Below, in pieces: positions 43,053-52,426 of a DNA stretch of 64,000 bases (positions are counted from its first letter, which is position 1; each line of letters starts with the position of its first letter). This DNA comes from Emticicia sp031378345 (lineage in GTDB: Bacteria > Bacteroidota > Bacteroidia > Cytophagales > Spirosomataceae): positions 1 to 64,000 of the forward strand of contig JANNDY010000039.1 in the NCBI GenBank assembly GCA_031378345.1, written 5' to 3'. Made by a program: the position numbers and the translations under genes. The notes under the pieces are model-generated. The model ran no database searches. It had not been told where the DNA came from and saw only the letters and a list, made by a program, of their open reading frames with translations.

Positions 43053-43583
43053 ATGTTTAAATCAAAAATATTGTGGCTGTTACCAACATTTTCGATGCTT
43101 TTATTCGGAAATGTTGGTACACTTACTTGCATGAAAATACAAGAACCAATTGTTATAGCTGAAAGTAACGAGATGATAGTTTTAGAAAATGGGAAACCAG
43201 AAAGCCAGATTTCTTTAAAACTTACAAAATCATTTGAAAAAAAAGAGAATAAAAATTACAGTATTTCATTTGGTAACGTTCAGTTAGACGAGCTACCTGA
43301 TGGCGTATATGAAGTCTATTTAAGTGAAAACACAAGCGATTTAATCAAAAATTCGCCTGATGATGCTACTTTTATTAATGTTTTGGACTTATATACTTTT
43401 CAAAACAATAGCACATCAAAATCTCTATTATTAGATTTTTCACAGCAAATCAAAAACAAAATAACTTCACCCACTTTATACCTCAAAGTTGTCTTTAAGG
43501 GCAATCAGCTTGCCAATGGTTCTGCTTCAAAGAAGGTTGGAAAAATCAAAATAAGCAATATTAAACTTATACAAAACGACTAA
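43053..43583 (+). CDS. Free-standing protein related to the tyrosinase C-terminal domain
   Basis: 176 residues. A signal-like N-terminus (LWLLPTFSMLLFGNVGT), then a domain that lines up with the end of the tyrosinase just upstream: ISFGNVQLDELPDGVYEVYL against LLEIEDIKASKLPEGIVEVYL, INVLDLYTF against VGVLDLFSA, and LYLKVVFKGNQL against LSFVVRGNTL. It starts 7 bp after the tyrosinase stop, so both are surely co-transcribed. A role as a copper-loading or shielding partner is inference, by analogy with accessory 'caddie' proteins of Streptomyces, to which it need not be related. Otherwise unknown. Confidence 0.8.
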   Translation: MFKSKILWLLPTFSMLLFGNVGTLTCMKIQEPIVIAESNEMIVLENGKPESQISLKLTKSFEKKENKNYSISFGNVQLDELPDGVYEVYLSENTSDLIKNSPDDATFINVLDLYTFQNNSTSKSLLLDFSQQIKNKITSPTLYLKVVFKGNQLANGSASKKVGKIKISNIKLIQND

Positions 43584-43697
43584 GTTTTAACTTAAAAAAA
43601 GATTTTTTTTCATAACTCATTGATAATAAACATATTAAAGGTAACAAAACATTGCCAAATCTCCGTACAATCTTGCTTTCCAAAATCTAAAATCCGT

Positions 43698-44615
43698 TCA
43701 CTTCATCAACTTTCTTTCTTTTAACCAATCTTCCATGCGAGCTGCCCAATTTTCGACCTGCCCTAAGCCCCTTTTCTTGAGTCCGTAGCCGTGTCCGCCT
43801 TTTTCGTAAATGTGCATTTCAACAGGCACTTTGTTTTTCTTGCAAGCCAAAAAATATGCAATACTATTTTCTGGTTGAACCATATCATCAGTTGTACTTA
43901 CCAAAAATGTAGGTGGGGTATCTTTCGTAACTTGTTTTTCGTTGGAATAAAGCTCCATTTTTTCGACGGGCGGATTTTTTCCAATCAAATTATCTCTCGA
44001 ACCAAAATGCGTAAATTTATCACTGAAAGTAATAACTGGATAAATCAATAATGAAAAATCAGGACGAACACTGACCGTAGAATCTGTAATTTCACCCACC
44101 TGAGTTTTGAAATGCGTAGAAGCCGTTGAAGCCAAATGCCCACCAGCCGAAAAACCCATAATGCCTATTTTGTCAGGAGAAATGCCATATTTTGCAGCAT
44201 TTTTACGCACAATCCTGATCGCTTGTTGGGCATCTTGCAGTGGTCGAATCTCTTTATTTTCAAACAAACTTTCTTGCGGCAAACGATATTTTAGCACAAA
44301 AGCATTCATACCACGCTCATTAAACCACTGGGCAATTTCTGTGCCTTCGTGGTCATAAGCTAAAATCCCATAGCCACCACCGGGGCAAATAATGACAGTT
44401 GCATCTGAAGTTTTTTTCTTAGCTAAATGTACATCTAAAGCTGGTTGAGTTATATCTTTTATGCGAGTAATTCCACCCGAAGTTTTTGAATCTTCTGGAA
44501 TTTGCACAGCTTTCAAACCCGGCGTTCCATTTGGATAAAGCAAAATTTTCTCATTTTGAGCATACGAATTCGACAAAATAGTCATTATTAAGATAGTAAA
44601 TATTAGGGTCTTCAT
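43698..44615 (-). CDS. Exported alpha/beta hydrolase, BD-FAE/acetyl-esterase-like
   Basis: 305 residues from the ATG at 44615, with signal peptide KTLIFTILIMTILSNSYAQ. VIICPGGGYGILAYDHEG is the oxyanion region, GFSAGGHLAST holds the nucleophile Ser, TTDDMVQPENS the Asp, and YEKGGHGYGL the His. The pattern fits esterases of the BD-FAE/acetyl-xylan-esterase type acting on plant polysaccharide side chains in the periplasm. It stands alone on the minus strand and is divergent from the molybdo-enzyme genes. Confidence 0.9.
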   Translation of the reverse strand: MKTLIFTILIMTILSNSYAQNEKILLYPNGTPGLKAVQIPEDSKTSGGITRIKDITQPALDVHLAKKKTSDATVIICPGGGYGILAYDHEGTEIAQWFNERGMNAFVLKYRLPQESLFENKEIRPLQDAQQAIRIVRKNAAKYGISPDKIGIMGFSAGGHLASTASTHFKTQVGEITDSTVSVRPDFSLLIYPVITFSDKFTHFGSRDNLIGKNPPVEKMELYSNEKQVTKDTPPTFLVSTTDDMVQPENSIAYFLACKKNKVPVEMHIYEKGGHGYGLKKRGLGQVENWAARMEDWLKERKLMK

Positions 44616-44803
44616 TTTAAATTTTGGAGGTTTTGGTTGATTTTGAATTATCAAATATAAAGTTTCTTTTTTAAGAATTCAACTTGAAAATTAATTTGCC
44701 AATTCAAAAAACCTTAAAGTATTTTATTCACTTGCAAAAGTCTATTTTTCTTTTGAAATTTACATTAAAAATAGCATAAACTTTATCATAAATAGCTAAT
44801 CAA

Positions 44804-45274
44804 ATGGCAATATTCAACCTTACAGTAAACGGAAAAAAAACTAAAGTGGATGTCGAGCCAGATATGCCACTTCTTTGGGTCGTGCGAGATTTTGTTGGCT
44901 TGAAAGGTACAAAATTTGGCTGCGGAATGGCACAATGCGGAGCTTGTACTGTTCATATTGATGGACAACCAACTCGCTCATGCCAAATGCCGATTTCATC
45001 TATTGACAAAAAAGCAAAGATTACGACCATTGAAGGGATTGGAGAAATGCAACTTCACGCTGTACAAAAAGCATGGATTGAGGAGCAAGTTCCTCAATGT
45101 GGCTATTGCCAATCGGGGCAAATAATGTCGGCAGTGGCACTTTTGAAGGCAAACCCAAGTCCAAGCGACCAAGACATTGACACAGCCATGAGTGGAAATC
45201 TTTGCCGTTGTGGCACTTATGACCGCATACGAAAAGGTATTCATCGAGCATCTGATATGATGAAGGCAGGGTGA
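44804..45274 (+). CDS. 2Fe-2S subunit of an IorA-like molybdenum hydroxylase
   Basis: 156 residues. Plant-type cluster: Cys40, Cys45, Cys48, Cys60 (CGMAQCGACTV). Second cluster: Cys99, Cys102, Cys134, Cys136 (CGYCQSGQIM, CRCGTYDRI). It is the electron-transfer subunit of xanthine-oxidase-family enzymes, closest to isoquinoline 1-oxidoreductase alpha. It has no export signal of its own and probably travels with its twin-arginine partner, encoded 26 bp downstream. No FAD subunit gene is adjacent, as is usual for this branch, which uses cytochrome acceptors. Confidence 0.93.
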   Translation: MAIFNLTVNGKKTKVDVEPDMPLLWVVRDFVGLKGTKFGCGMAQCGACTVHIDGQPTRSCQMPISSIDKKAKITTIEGIGEMQLHAVQKAWIEEQVPQCGYCQSGQIMSAVALLKANPSPSDQDIDTAMSGNLCRCGTYDRIRKGIHRASDMMKAG

Positions 45275-45300
45275 TTTTTACAAAATATTCTTAAAAAACT

Positions 45301-47466
45301 ATGAAAAATATAGATACATCACGCCGTAATTTCCTCAAAACCACCTCTCTCACGGGCGTAGGTTTGATGATTGGCTTTAATTCTTTTGGAAAAGACAAAA
45401 CACCAAAGAAACTTTCACAAGTAGGAAATGCAGTTTTAGACCTTGAAATAAATCCTTTCATTATTATAAGCACTGATGGCACAATTTCCTTGATAAACCC
45501 TCGCCCCGATATGGGACAAGGCTCAACGCAAGCTGCACCTTCATTAATTGCCGAAGAATTGGAAGTAAGTTTGGCACAAGTAAAACTCATTCAGTCGGAC
45601 GGACAGTCAAAATATGGCAGCCAACAATCGGGCGGAAGTAGCACCGTTCGTGGACTTTGGACTTCACTCCGAAAAGCAGGTGCTGCCGCCAAAGAAATGA
45701 TGATAGAAGTTGCCGCCAAACGTTGGAACGTTTCGATTTCGGAATGTTATGCCCAAGAAGGTAAAATCCTCTTAAAAAACTCCACGAAATCATTTTCTTA
45801 TGGCGAATTGGTGGACGATGCTTCAAAACTGACTGTTCCGAAAAATCCAAAACTAAAAGATCCGAAAGATTTTAAGATTTTGGGTAAATACAATAAACGC
45901 CTCGATGTGCCTGACCGTGTTACAGGAAAAGCTGTTTTTGGCATTGACATCGAAGTGCCAAACATGGTTTATGCCTCTATTTTGCATTCACCAACGATTC
46001 ATGCAAAAGTAGTTTCGATTGATGATACTGAAGCCAAAAAAGTTGCAGGAGTTTTGCAGGTTTTGAAGGCAGAAAGACAAATGCCCCACCGAACTTCCGA
46101 AACTGTGGCGGTGATTGCTACCAATTTTTGGGCAGCTCAAAAAGGCAGAAAAGCCCTAAAAGTAACTTGGGATAATGGTGATTTGTCGAAAATGAATACC
46201 GATACTTATTTTGCTTCAACTTATGATGCTGCGAAAAAAGAAGGAATCAGATATGAAGAAAAAGGTGATTTCAATGCAAAATTTGTAAATGCCAAGCAAA
46301 AATTAGAGGCAAATTACGAAACACCGTTTTTGGCTCATGCTCCTATCGAGCCAGAATGTGCCGTAGTTCACCAAAAAGAAGATGGGACAGTTGAAGTTTG
46401 GGCTCACGTTCAGGGACCCGACGGGGCTTTGGGCGATGTAGCTCGTTATTTTGGCGTAAGCAAAGATAAAGTTAAAATAAATGTACCTCTTTTGGGCGGT
46501 TCGTTTGGTAGAAAAGCTTATCATGATTACTTGAATGAGGCTTGTTTTTTAGCAAAAATACTCAAAAAACCTGTAAAAATGCTTTGGACTCGTGAAGACG
46601 ACATCGCCCAAGGACCTTATCGCCCAGGAATGTTGAGTGCCATGCAAGGCTTTGTTGATAATGGAAAAATAACTGGATATCATCACCATGCCATTGGCGA
46701 ATCTATCGTTGGGCAAGTTTTCAAAGGTTTAGCTCCTGACGAATCTGACCCTTGGTTGTCGGGTGAAATTAGTACCGAAAATAGCAAATATGAGTTTCCT
46801 GTTGCGAAAGTTAGTTGGACAAATGTAAAAACTGATATTCCAATTGTTTGGTGGAGGTCAGTTTATGCCTCAAATATGGGTTGGGGACAAGAGTGTTTTA
46901 TAGACGAATTGGCACAATTGGCAGGAAAAGACCCTTTGGAGGCTCGTTTGGCATTGATACAAGATGTGCGTTACAGAAAAGTGCTTGAAACCCTCGCCGA
47001 AAAAGCTAATTGGAAAGAAAAATTGCCAACAGGACAAGCAAAAGGTTTGGCAGTTTTTGCTTCATTTGGTAGCATCAGTGCTTGTTGCATGACGGTTTCT
47101 AAAAATGGTAACGGCATAAAAATTGACAAAGTTGTGTCGGTGCTTGACTGTGGTTATTACGTAAACCCTGACCATGTAAAAGCTCAAACCGAAGGGAATA
47201 TCGTGATGGGAATTACGGCAGCAATCAAAGGCGGAATCACTTTTACCAATGGTGTCTGCGACCAAAGTAATTTTCATAATTATAATGTAATGCGAATCAA
47301 GGAAGCCCCAAAAATGGAAATTCATATCATTGATAGTGGAGCAAATCCAGGCGGAGTTGGTGAGCCAGGTTTACCGCCAATCGCACCTGCATTGGGCAAT
47401 GCAATTTTTGCAGCAACTGGCAAAAGGATTAGAAAATTGCCTTTTGATATTGATAATTTGGGGTGA
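45301..47466 (+). CDS. Molybdopterin-binding subunit of an IorB-like dehydrogenase
   Basis: 721 residues. The twin-arginine signal SRRNFLKTTSLTGVGLMIGF marks export of a folded cofactor enzyme through Tat (tatA at 15903). NPRPDMGQGSTQAAPSLIAEELE and GSSTVRGLWTSLRKAGAAAKEM are typical of the IorB/aldehyde-dehydrogenase type; VPLLGGSFGRKAYHDYLNEA is the molybdopterin cytosine-dinucleotide region, and GGVGEPGLPPIAPALGNAI at the end holds the catalytic Glu. Together with the 2Fe-2S protein it hydroxylates aldehydes or N-heterocycles. The substrate is unknown. Confidence 0.92.
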   Translation: MKNIDTSRRNFLKTTSLTGVGLMIGFNSFGKDKTPKKLSQVGNAVLDLEINPFIIISTDGTISLINPRPDMGQGSTQAAPSLIAEELEVSLAQVKLIQSDGQSKYGSQQSGGSSTVRGLWTSLRKAGAAAKEMMIEVAAKRWNVSISECYAQEGKILLKNSTKSFSYGELVDDASKLTVPKNPKLKDPKDFKILGKYNKRLDVPDRVTGKAVFGIDIEVPNMVYASILHSPTIHAKVVSIDDTEAKKVAGVLQVLKAERQMPHRTSETVAVIATNFWAAQKGRKALKVTWDNGDLSKMNTDTYFASTYDAAKKEGIRYEEKGDFNAKFVNAKQKLEANYETPFLAHAPIEPECAVVHQKEDGTVEVWAHVQGPDGALGDVARYFGVSKDKVKINVPLLGGSFGRKAYHDYLNEACFLAKILKKPVKMLWTREDDIAQGPYRPGMLSAMQGFVDNGKITGYHHHAIGESIVGQVFKGLAPDESDPWLSGEISTENSKYEFPVAKVSWTNVKTDIPIVWWRSVYASNMGWGQECFIDELAQLAGKDPLEARLALIQDVRYRKVLETLAEKANWKEKLPTGQAKGLAVFASFGSISACCMTVSKNGNGIKIDKVVSVLDCGYYVNPDHVKAQTEGNIVMGITAAIKGGITFTNGVCDQSNFHNYNVMRIKEAPKMEIHIIDSGANPGGVGEPGLPPIAPALGNAIFAATGKRIRKLPFDIDNLG

Positions 47467-47500
47467 GGAAAAATAGAAATATTATTTATAACGCTGAAAT

Positions 47501-48028
47501 GTGAAAGACCAACTACCGATATTACTTGATTTTGAAGTAGATAAACTTACCAATTCTATTGAAAATTGCTTTAGCGGTGATAGCTTTTCGACCGAAATTT
47601 CATTTTTGACTAAAAACGATTTGAAGCAAGTGATTAAAAAGAATGGTTGGCTTTTTGATTGGAGTCTTGAATTTAAACAAAATGACAGAGATGTCTATAA
47701 ATTGACCATTCAAAATAATTCAACTATTATTCAAGGATTGATGAGTTTGAGCATTAAGGCAGACCATGTGTATATGCACTTGCTTGAAAGTGCAACTTTT
47801 AATCTTGGAAAGAATAAAATTTATCGTGGAGTTCCTGGAAATTTAGTTGCGTATGCTTGTAAAATTTCTTTTCAGCAAGGGCATGATGGTTTTGTATCTT
47901 TTCAATCAAAAACTCAACTCATAGAACACTATGAAAAAACATTAGGAGCTTACCATTTTGGAGGACACTTGATGGTAATTCCTACGGTTTCGGCAAAAAT
48001 ACTTATTAATAAATATTTTAAATCTTAA
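47501..48028 (+). CDS. Unknown 175-residue protein, distant GNAT-like; first gene of a two-gene module
   Basis: GTG start at 47501 (no ATG in a useful place). There is no signal peptide. The C-terminal half (GVPGNLVAYACKISFQQGHDGFVSF, KTQLIEHYEKTLGAYHFGG, MVIPTVSAKILINKYF) recalls the last strands and helices of GNAT acetyltransferases, including the HYEKTLGA segment typical there, but the canonical acetyl-CoA P-loop (Q/RxxGxG/A) is not visible; GVPGNL lies near its expected place. A 55-codon gene begins 4 bp later. I suspect a toxin-antitoxin-like or other two-component protein pair; this is inference. Confidence 0.7.
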   Translation: MKDQLPILLDFEVDKLTNSIENCFSGDSFSTEISFLTKNDLKQVIKKNGWLFDWSLEFKQNDRDVYKLTIQNNSTIIQGLMSLSIKADHVYMHLLESATFNLGKNKIYRGVPGNLVAYACKISFQQGHDGFVSFQSKTQLIEHYEKTLGAYHFGGHLMVIPTVSAKILINKYFKS

Positions 48029-48032
48029 TAAA

Positions 48033-48200
48033 ATGGGACTAATCAGAGAACCCGATGGAGTTGATTTTTTTATTCAAAGTAAACCTTTAACTCTTGAAGA
48101 GGAAAAAAATCTTAGTAAATATATAAAAGAATATAAAATAAACCAACTTGTAAAAAATCAAGCTGTTTCTAATTTACGTAGAAAAAAAACATTAGCTTGA
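48033..48200 (+). CDS. Small 55-residue partner protein (antitoxin-like)
   Basis: ATG at 48033, TGA at 48198-48200. It begins MGLIREPDGVDFFIQSKPLT, then a charged helical part (LEEEKNLSKYIKEYKINQ), and ends in a basic tail (NLRRKKTLA). It follows the GNAT-like gene by 4 bp and is followed 7 bp later by the PNPOx-like gene, so all three may be one transcript. From memory, similar small proteins with a G-x-I-x-E-x-x-x-V-D-F start occur beside such GNAT-like genes in other Bacteroidota. The role is unproven. Confidence 0.72.
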   Translation: MGLIREPDGVDFFIQSKPLTLEEEKNLSKYIKEYKINQLVKNQAVSNLRRKKTLA

Positions 48201-48207
48201 TATCAAA

Positions 48208-48750
48208 ATGGGCAGAAAAACTGAACAAATCCTACCTGAAAATAAAGAATTTATTGAAAAACAAAAGATTTTCTTTGTGGCTACTGCCATGTCTTCGGGT
48301 ACGGTCAATCTTTCGCCTAAAGGAATGGATAGCTTTCGAATCATAGACCAAAATCGTGTAATTTGGCTAAATGTTACTGGTAGCGGTAATGAAACTGCCA
48401 CACATTTACAAGAAAACGACAGAATTACAATTATGTTTTGTGCATTTGAAGGCAACCCTTTGATTTTACGTTTGTACGGAAAAGCCAAAACATACCACCA
48501 AAGAAATAGCGAATGGGCAGAGTTTATTAATTTATTTCCAAAATTAGCTGGGGCAAGACAAATTTTTGACATTTCAGTTGAAACTGTTCAAACTTCTTGT
48601 GGCATGGCTGTACCGTTTATGGATTTTAAGAAAGAAAGAGATGAACTAACAAAATGGACACATAAGCAAGGAGAAGAAGGCTTGAAAGAATACTGGGAAA
48701 AGAAAAATACAATCAGTTTTGATGGACATTCGACAGGAATTTTTGAATAA
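48208..48750 (+). CDS. Pyridoxamine-5'-phosphate-oxidase-like FMN-binding protein
   Basis: 180 residues. The split-barrel flavin fold is recognisable from the start: FIEKQKIFFVATAMSSGTVNLSPKGMD and VIWLNVTGSGNETATHLQEN, with ITIMFCAFEGNPLILRLYGKAK. The family binds FMN (or F420/haem in relatives) and includes many uncharacterised oxidoreductases. SCGMAVPFMDF and a charged C-terminal helix complete it. Probably co-transcribed with the small genes upstream. Confidence 0.88.
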   Translation: MGRKTEQILPENKEFIEKQKIFFVATAMSSGTVNLSPKGMDSFRIIDQNRVIWLNVTGSGNETATHLQENDRITIMFCAFEGNPLILRLYGKAKTYHQRNSEWAEFINLFPKLAGARQIFDISVETVQTSCGMAVPFMDFKKERDELTKWTHKQGEEGLKEYWEKKNTISFDGHSTGIFE

Positions 48751-48774
48751 TTTAATATATAAACCCTAAACAAT

Positions 48775-48957
48775 ATGACTACTCAAAGAAGAAGAATTTT
48801 GCTTGCAGTAATGCTCATGATTTCAGTTGGCAATTATTTTAGAATTGATGGAAATGATAACATTCGAACAGTTCAGTTTTTATCTATTTTTGCTATTGGA
48901 GCTTTAACCGCATTATTATTACGCAGTATCGCTGACGAATTCAACAAAACTAAGTAG
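48775..48957 (+). CDS. Small predicted membrane protein
   Basis: 60 residues: a basic start (MTTQRRR), one hydrophobic segment (ILLAVMLMISVGNYF), a short polar turn (RIDGNDNIRTVQF), a second hydrophobic segment (LSIFAIGALTALLL) and a charged tail. Two membrane passes are likely. From memory, proteins of this pattern occur across Cytophagales without known function. The gene ends 10 bp before a strong terminator. Confidence 0.75.
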   Translation: MTTQRRRILLAVMLMISVGNYFRIDGNDNIRTVQFLSIFAIGALTALLLRSIADEFNKTK

Positions 48958-48967
48958 TTTCATAGAA

Positions 48968-49010
48968 ATGAAAAAGCCAAAACTCTATATTAGAATTTTG
49001 GCTTTTTCAT
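48968..49010. terminator. Bidirectional terminator
   Basis: ATGAAAAAGCCAAAA / TTTTGGCTTTTTCAT, 15-bp stem with a 13-base loop, between the convergent small membrane protein and receptor genes. Confidence 0.9.
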
Positions 49011-49024
49011 AATTTACAGACCTT

Positions 49025-51451
49025 TTAAAAGAAATTAAGGTACATTTCTACACCAACATTTCTTGGGCGACTCCATGAGATTTGGTTACCCCATTCATAC
49101 TCAAATCCATGTTGAATATACCTTTCATTGCTCAAATTCTTTCCCCATAAAGCAATACTCCATTTGCCATTTTTTGGCATTAGAGCTACCCTTGCATTCA
49201 GAATAGTGGTGGCTCTTCGTGCAATTAACTCATAATTACTAATATCATTATAAGCTTTTCCAGTATGGTTTATATTGGCATTTAAGTTAATTCTGTATTT
49301 TTCTGAAACATCAATTGTATATTGTGGTGCAACAGAAAAAGTATATTTTGGAGATTTTAACAAGTAATTTCCTGAATAATCTTCCTCACCAAACATAAAT
49401 TCTTTATAACGAAGCCCTACTAAACCTCCAGAAATATCAATCCTAAATCTTTTAATCATGCTACTAAATTCAGCTTCTGCACCCCAACCATTTATTTTTT
49501 CGGCATTGGCTACGGTAATCCTATATCCTTGGTCAAGTATTTCTTGCTTATTTGTATAATCTACATAAAAAACAGCAGCATTGAGTCTTGTTCTATCATT
49601 AAATTTCTTTTTCAAACCCAATTCAAACGAATTTACATATTCGGGTTTGAAAACCAATGCTGCACCTGTTTCATCGCCCGAGACACTTGTATTGAACCCA
49701 GCCCCCTTAAAACCTCTCGAAAACTTGCCATAACCCATCATAAAAGGATTAAATTCGTAGTTATAACTTATATCGCCCGATAGAGCATTATCGAGGGTTT
49801 TCTTTTCAAAAGGGTCATTTTTACTACCAAGTTCGGTTGCATAATAATCAATTCCACCGACTACTTTTCCATTGTTTGAAAAGTGAGTAAGTGGTTGATA
49901 ATAAGATAGTTGCTTATTTTCAGTTGTTAATCTTACTCCTAAACTGATGCTTGCTTTTTTGTTAAAACGATAGTTTCCTGAAAAGAAAACCGCAGCACTT
50001 GTCGAGTTGATTTTGCTATTTGTTGTAGCTGTTTCTAAGTAATTTGGAAAACTTCCAAGCTTTTTCTCTAAAAGTATTTCTCCCAATGGCAAAAAATCTT
50101 TTGAGAGTGAAAATGTATCTCTGCCACTTACATTTTCATACAAAAAATACAGTCCACCAACATACGAAAACTTTTTATCTCTTGGTGTACTAAACCTTAT
50201 TTCTTGACTGAAATTAGTTAGTTTTTGCGTTCTTCCCCAACTTGAAACATCGAGCTTTGTAATATCATTATCTCCAAAATAAATGTCCTTAGAGTTGTTG
50301 AGTGCAGTAATTGAGGTAAATGTTCCTTTTTTGAATTCAGATTCAACTTTAACAGAACCGCCAGACTGATTTCGTTCAAAAGTATTAGCTGTGTTATTAT
50401 TGGTTGATTCGTAAGTGTCGGCTTCAACTCCGAGAGGGTCGCCATCTTCGGTTGAGCCATAAACAAATGAGTTTTCACCTTTGGCATCACGTCCCACGAA
50501 AAAACGAGCCAAAACAGTTGTTTTCTTAGTAGGTTTATAAAATAATGAACCTCTTAGCCCTCCAAACAAAGTTTTGTTAGTAGGTTCATTGTCTTCATTG
50601 ATGTCTTTAATGTAGCCATTTCTGCTTGTCAATGCACCAGTAAGTCTGAAAGCTAATTTGTCTTTTACCAAAATGGTATTATATTTTCCTCGAAATTGTA
50701 CGAAACCATAATTACCAAAATTGATTTCGGCTTGACCACTTTTATTAAATTCGGGGGTTTCAGAAATAACATTTATAACACCACCGATGGTGTTTTTTCC
50801 GAAAAGTGTTCCTTGTGGACCTCTCAAAACTTCTACTCGCTCTATATCAAAAAGTGTAGAATTGAAAGCAAAGCCACGCGAATAATAAACATCATCAATA
50901 TAAAGCGAAACCGTTGATTCAAAACCTACATTATCGAAATTGGAAGCCAAACCTCTGATTGAGAAAGTTGGTTGAGAAGCCAACCAAGAATCCGTCATTA
51001 GATTTGGCACATTATTAAGTGCCTCAATTGTACTATAAACACTCCGACGCTCAATATCACTTGCTGAAATAACTGATGTGGCAATCGGAACTTTTTGTAG
51101 GAATTCCTCCACACGTCGTGCCGAAATTACAACATCGGGCAGTTGTAAGTCATTACTGGTCATTTCAAAATCAACGGTTTTGGCAATGCCTGATAAAACT
51201 ACAATTGTCTCCACATCCTTAAAGCCTATAAACTTTGCGATGAGGGTTATTTCACCAACATTTTTGGGAGAAGTTAGTACGTAAATTCCATTCAAGAGAA
51301 CCAATGCTCCTCTTGTAGTACCTTTGATGGTAACTGTTGCCCCAACAAGGGGTTCCGCATTTTCAGCTCTTTTGACTATTCCACTAATTTTTACTTGCGA
51401 AAAAGTAATTAGTGCAAAAGATGAAAACAATAATGTAAAAATATATTTCAT
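49025..51451 (-). CDS. TonB-dependent outer-membrane receptor
   Basis: 808 residues. Signal peptide (YIFTLLFSSFALITFSQ), then a carboxypeptidase-regulatory-like domain (VKISGIVKRAENAEPLVGATVTIKG), a TonB-box-like segment (LPDVVISARR), and the plug with QPTFSIRGLAS, STLFDIERVEVLRGPQGTLFGKNTIGGVIN. A 22-strand barrel follows; the C-terminus ends in the aromatic VEMYLNFF. It imports a siderophore, cofactor or glycan in an energy-dependent way; the absence of an adjoining SusD gene argues against a SusC role. The coiled-coil protein gene 17 bp upstream is on the same strand and could be co-transcribed. Confidence 0.94.
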   Translation of the reverse strand: MKYIFTLLFSSFALITFSQVKISGIVKRAENAEPLVGATVTIKGTTRGALVLLNGIYVLTSPKNVGEITLIAKFIGFKDVETIVVLSGIAKTVDFEMTSNDLQLPDVVISARRVEEFLQKVPIATSVISASDIERRSVYSTIEALNNVPNLMTDSWLASQPTFSIRGLASNFDNVGFESTVSLYIDDVYYSRGFAFNSTLFDIERVEVLRGPQGTLFGKNTIGGVINVISETPEFNKSGQAEINFGNYGFVQFRGKYNTILVKDKLAFRLTGALTSRNGYIKDINEDNEPTNKTLFGGLRGSLFYKPTKKTTVLARFFVGRDAKGENSFVYGSTEDGDPLGVEADTYESTNNNTANTFERNQSGGSVKVESEFKKGTFTSITALNNSKDIYFGDNDITKLDVSSWGRTQKLTNFSQEIRFSTPRDKKFSYVGGLYFLYENVSGRDTFSLSKDFLPLGEILLEKKLGSFPNYLETATTNSKINSTSAAVFFSGNYRFNKKASISLGVRLTTENKQLSYYQPLTHFSNNGKVVGGIDYYATELGSKNDPFEKKTLDNALSGDISYNYEFNPFMMGYGKFSRGFKGAGFNTSVSGDETGAALVFKPEYVNSFELGLKKKFNDRTRLNAAVFYVDYTNKQEILDQGYRITVANAEKINGWGAEAEFSSMIKRFRIDISGGLVGLRYKEFMFGEEDYSGNYLLKSPKYTFSVAPQYTIDVSEKYRINLNANINHTGKAYNDISNYELIARRATTILNARVALMPKNGKWSIALWGKNLSNERYIQHGFEYEWGNQISWSRPRNVGVEMYLNFF

Positions 51452-51468
51452 TTTGTTGATTTTTAAAC

Positions 51469-52230
51469 CTATTTATTCATGTCCTTACGAATATTTGCTT
51501 CAAGAATTCTGATTGCTTTTTCTTGGTACAATTTTTCTTTATCATGGTCTGTTTGCAGAGCAAATTGTTTGTTGCTAAATCTTTCTTTTTGTAGCAATGT
51601 AGTAGAATTGAAGACCAAAGTTTTGTTTTTGTCAAATTGATGAGGCTCCATTCTCATATTCATTTCTAACATAACATCAATTGTTTTATCAAAAACCCAC
51701 CAATTTTCAGTGTCGGCATCGAATGCTTTGGTAATTTTGTATTGGTTTTTACTTGCATCTTCATCAAACTGAAAACCAAGACTTGATTCTAACAAACGGG
51801 AAACGAGAGCTTGCTTGAGTGTTGGTAAATCCATGTCATAAACCCTCACAATTTGTGGATTTTGAAGGATTTCTATTTCATAATTAGCTTTTTTTAGCTT
51901 TTCTTGACTTTCTGAAAGTAGATTATTTGTAGATGTTACATTGTTAGATAAAATCTTACCTTGTTCATTGACTCTCAAAATATCGTTTTTCAAGTTTACA
52001 ATTTGGGTAGTTCTGCCCTTCAAGGAATCTTGCAAATTCGACATTGTATTTGTCAGTTGTCTTTGGCTAAATTTCAGATTATTATTTTCGGTAGAAAGTT
52101 GTAAGTTGTTTTGCTTACATTCGTTTAATTGCTTGCGAAGTGCAGAAGAGGCACGGCTGGCACTATTTTGGGCATGAGCCATACTCATTATCCCCATCAG
52201 GAATAATAGGATATTTATTTTGAGTTTCAT
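51469..52230 (-). CDS. Exported coiled-coil protein of unknown function
   Basis: 253 residues. Signal peptide (KINILLFLMGIMSMAHAQ) followed by a long heptad-rich coiled coil at about 25-120 (LRKQLNECKQNNLQLSTENNNL, LQDSLKGRTTQIVNLKNDIL) and a globular C-terminal part (TLKQALVSRLLESSLGFQFDED, WWVFDKTIDVMLEMNM). No family is recognised. It lies 17 bp upstream of the receptor gene in the same direction. Confidence 0.75.
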   Translation of the reverse strand: MKLKINILLFLMGIMSMAHAQNSASRASSALRKQLNECKQNNLQLSTENNNLKFSQRQLTNTMSNLQDSLKGRTTQIVNLKNDILRVNEQGKILSNNVTSTNNLLSESQEKLKKANYEIEILQNPQIVRVYDMDLPTLKQALVSRLLESSLGFQFDEDASKNQYKITKAFDADTENWWVFDKTIDVMLEMNMRMEPHQFDKNKTLVFNSTTLLQKERFSNKQFALQTDHDKEKLYQEKAIRILEANIRKDMNK

Positions 52231-52426
52231 CTTTTTAGATTATTAGGATTATTATTTATACAAAGTAAAATACTTTTTTTTGTATTTTCAAAAAATATTG
52301 AAAGTATTTTATTAAAAACAAAAAAAGATAATCTAAAATGTAATATTATAAGTGATTGATTATAAGTAGTTTGCAAAACAATCGCCCAATTGTCTAATTT
52401 CAGAAAACCTTAATTTTGGGAATAAT

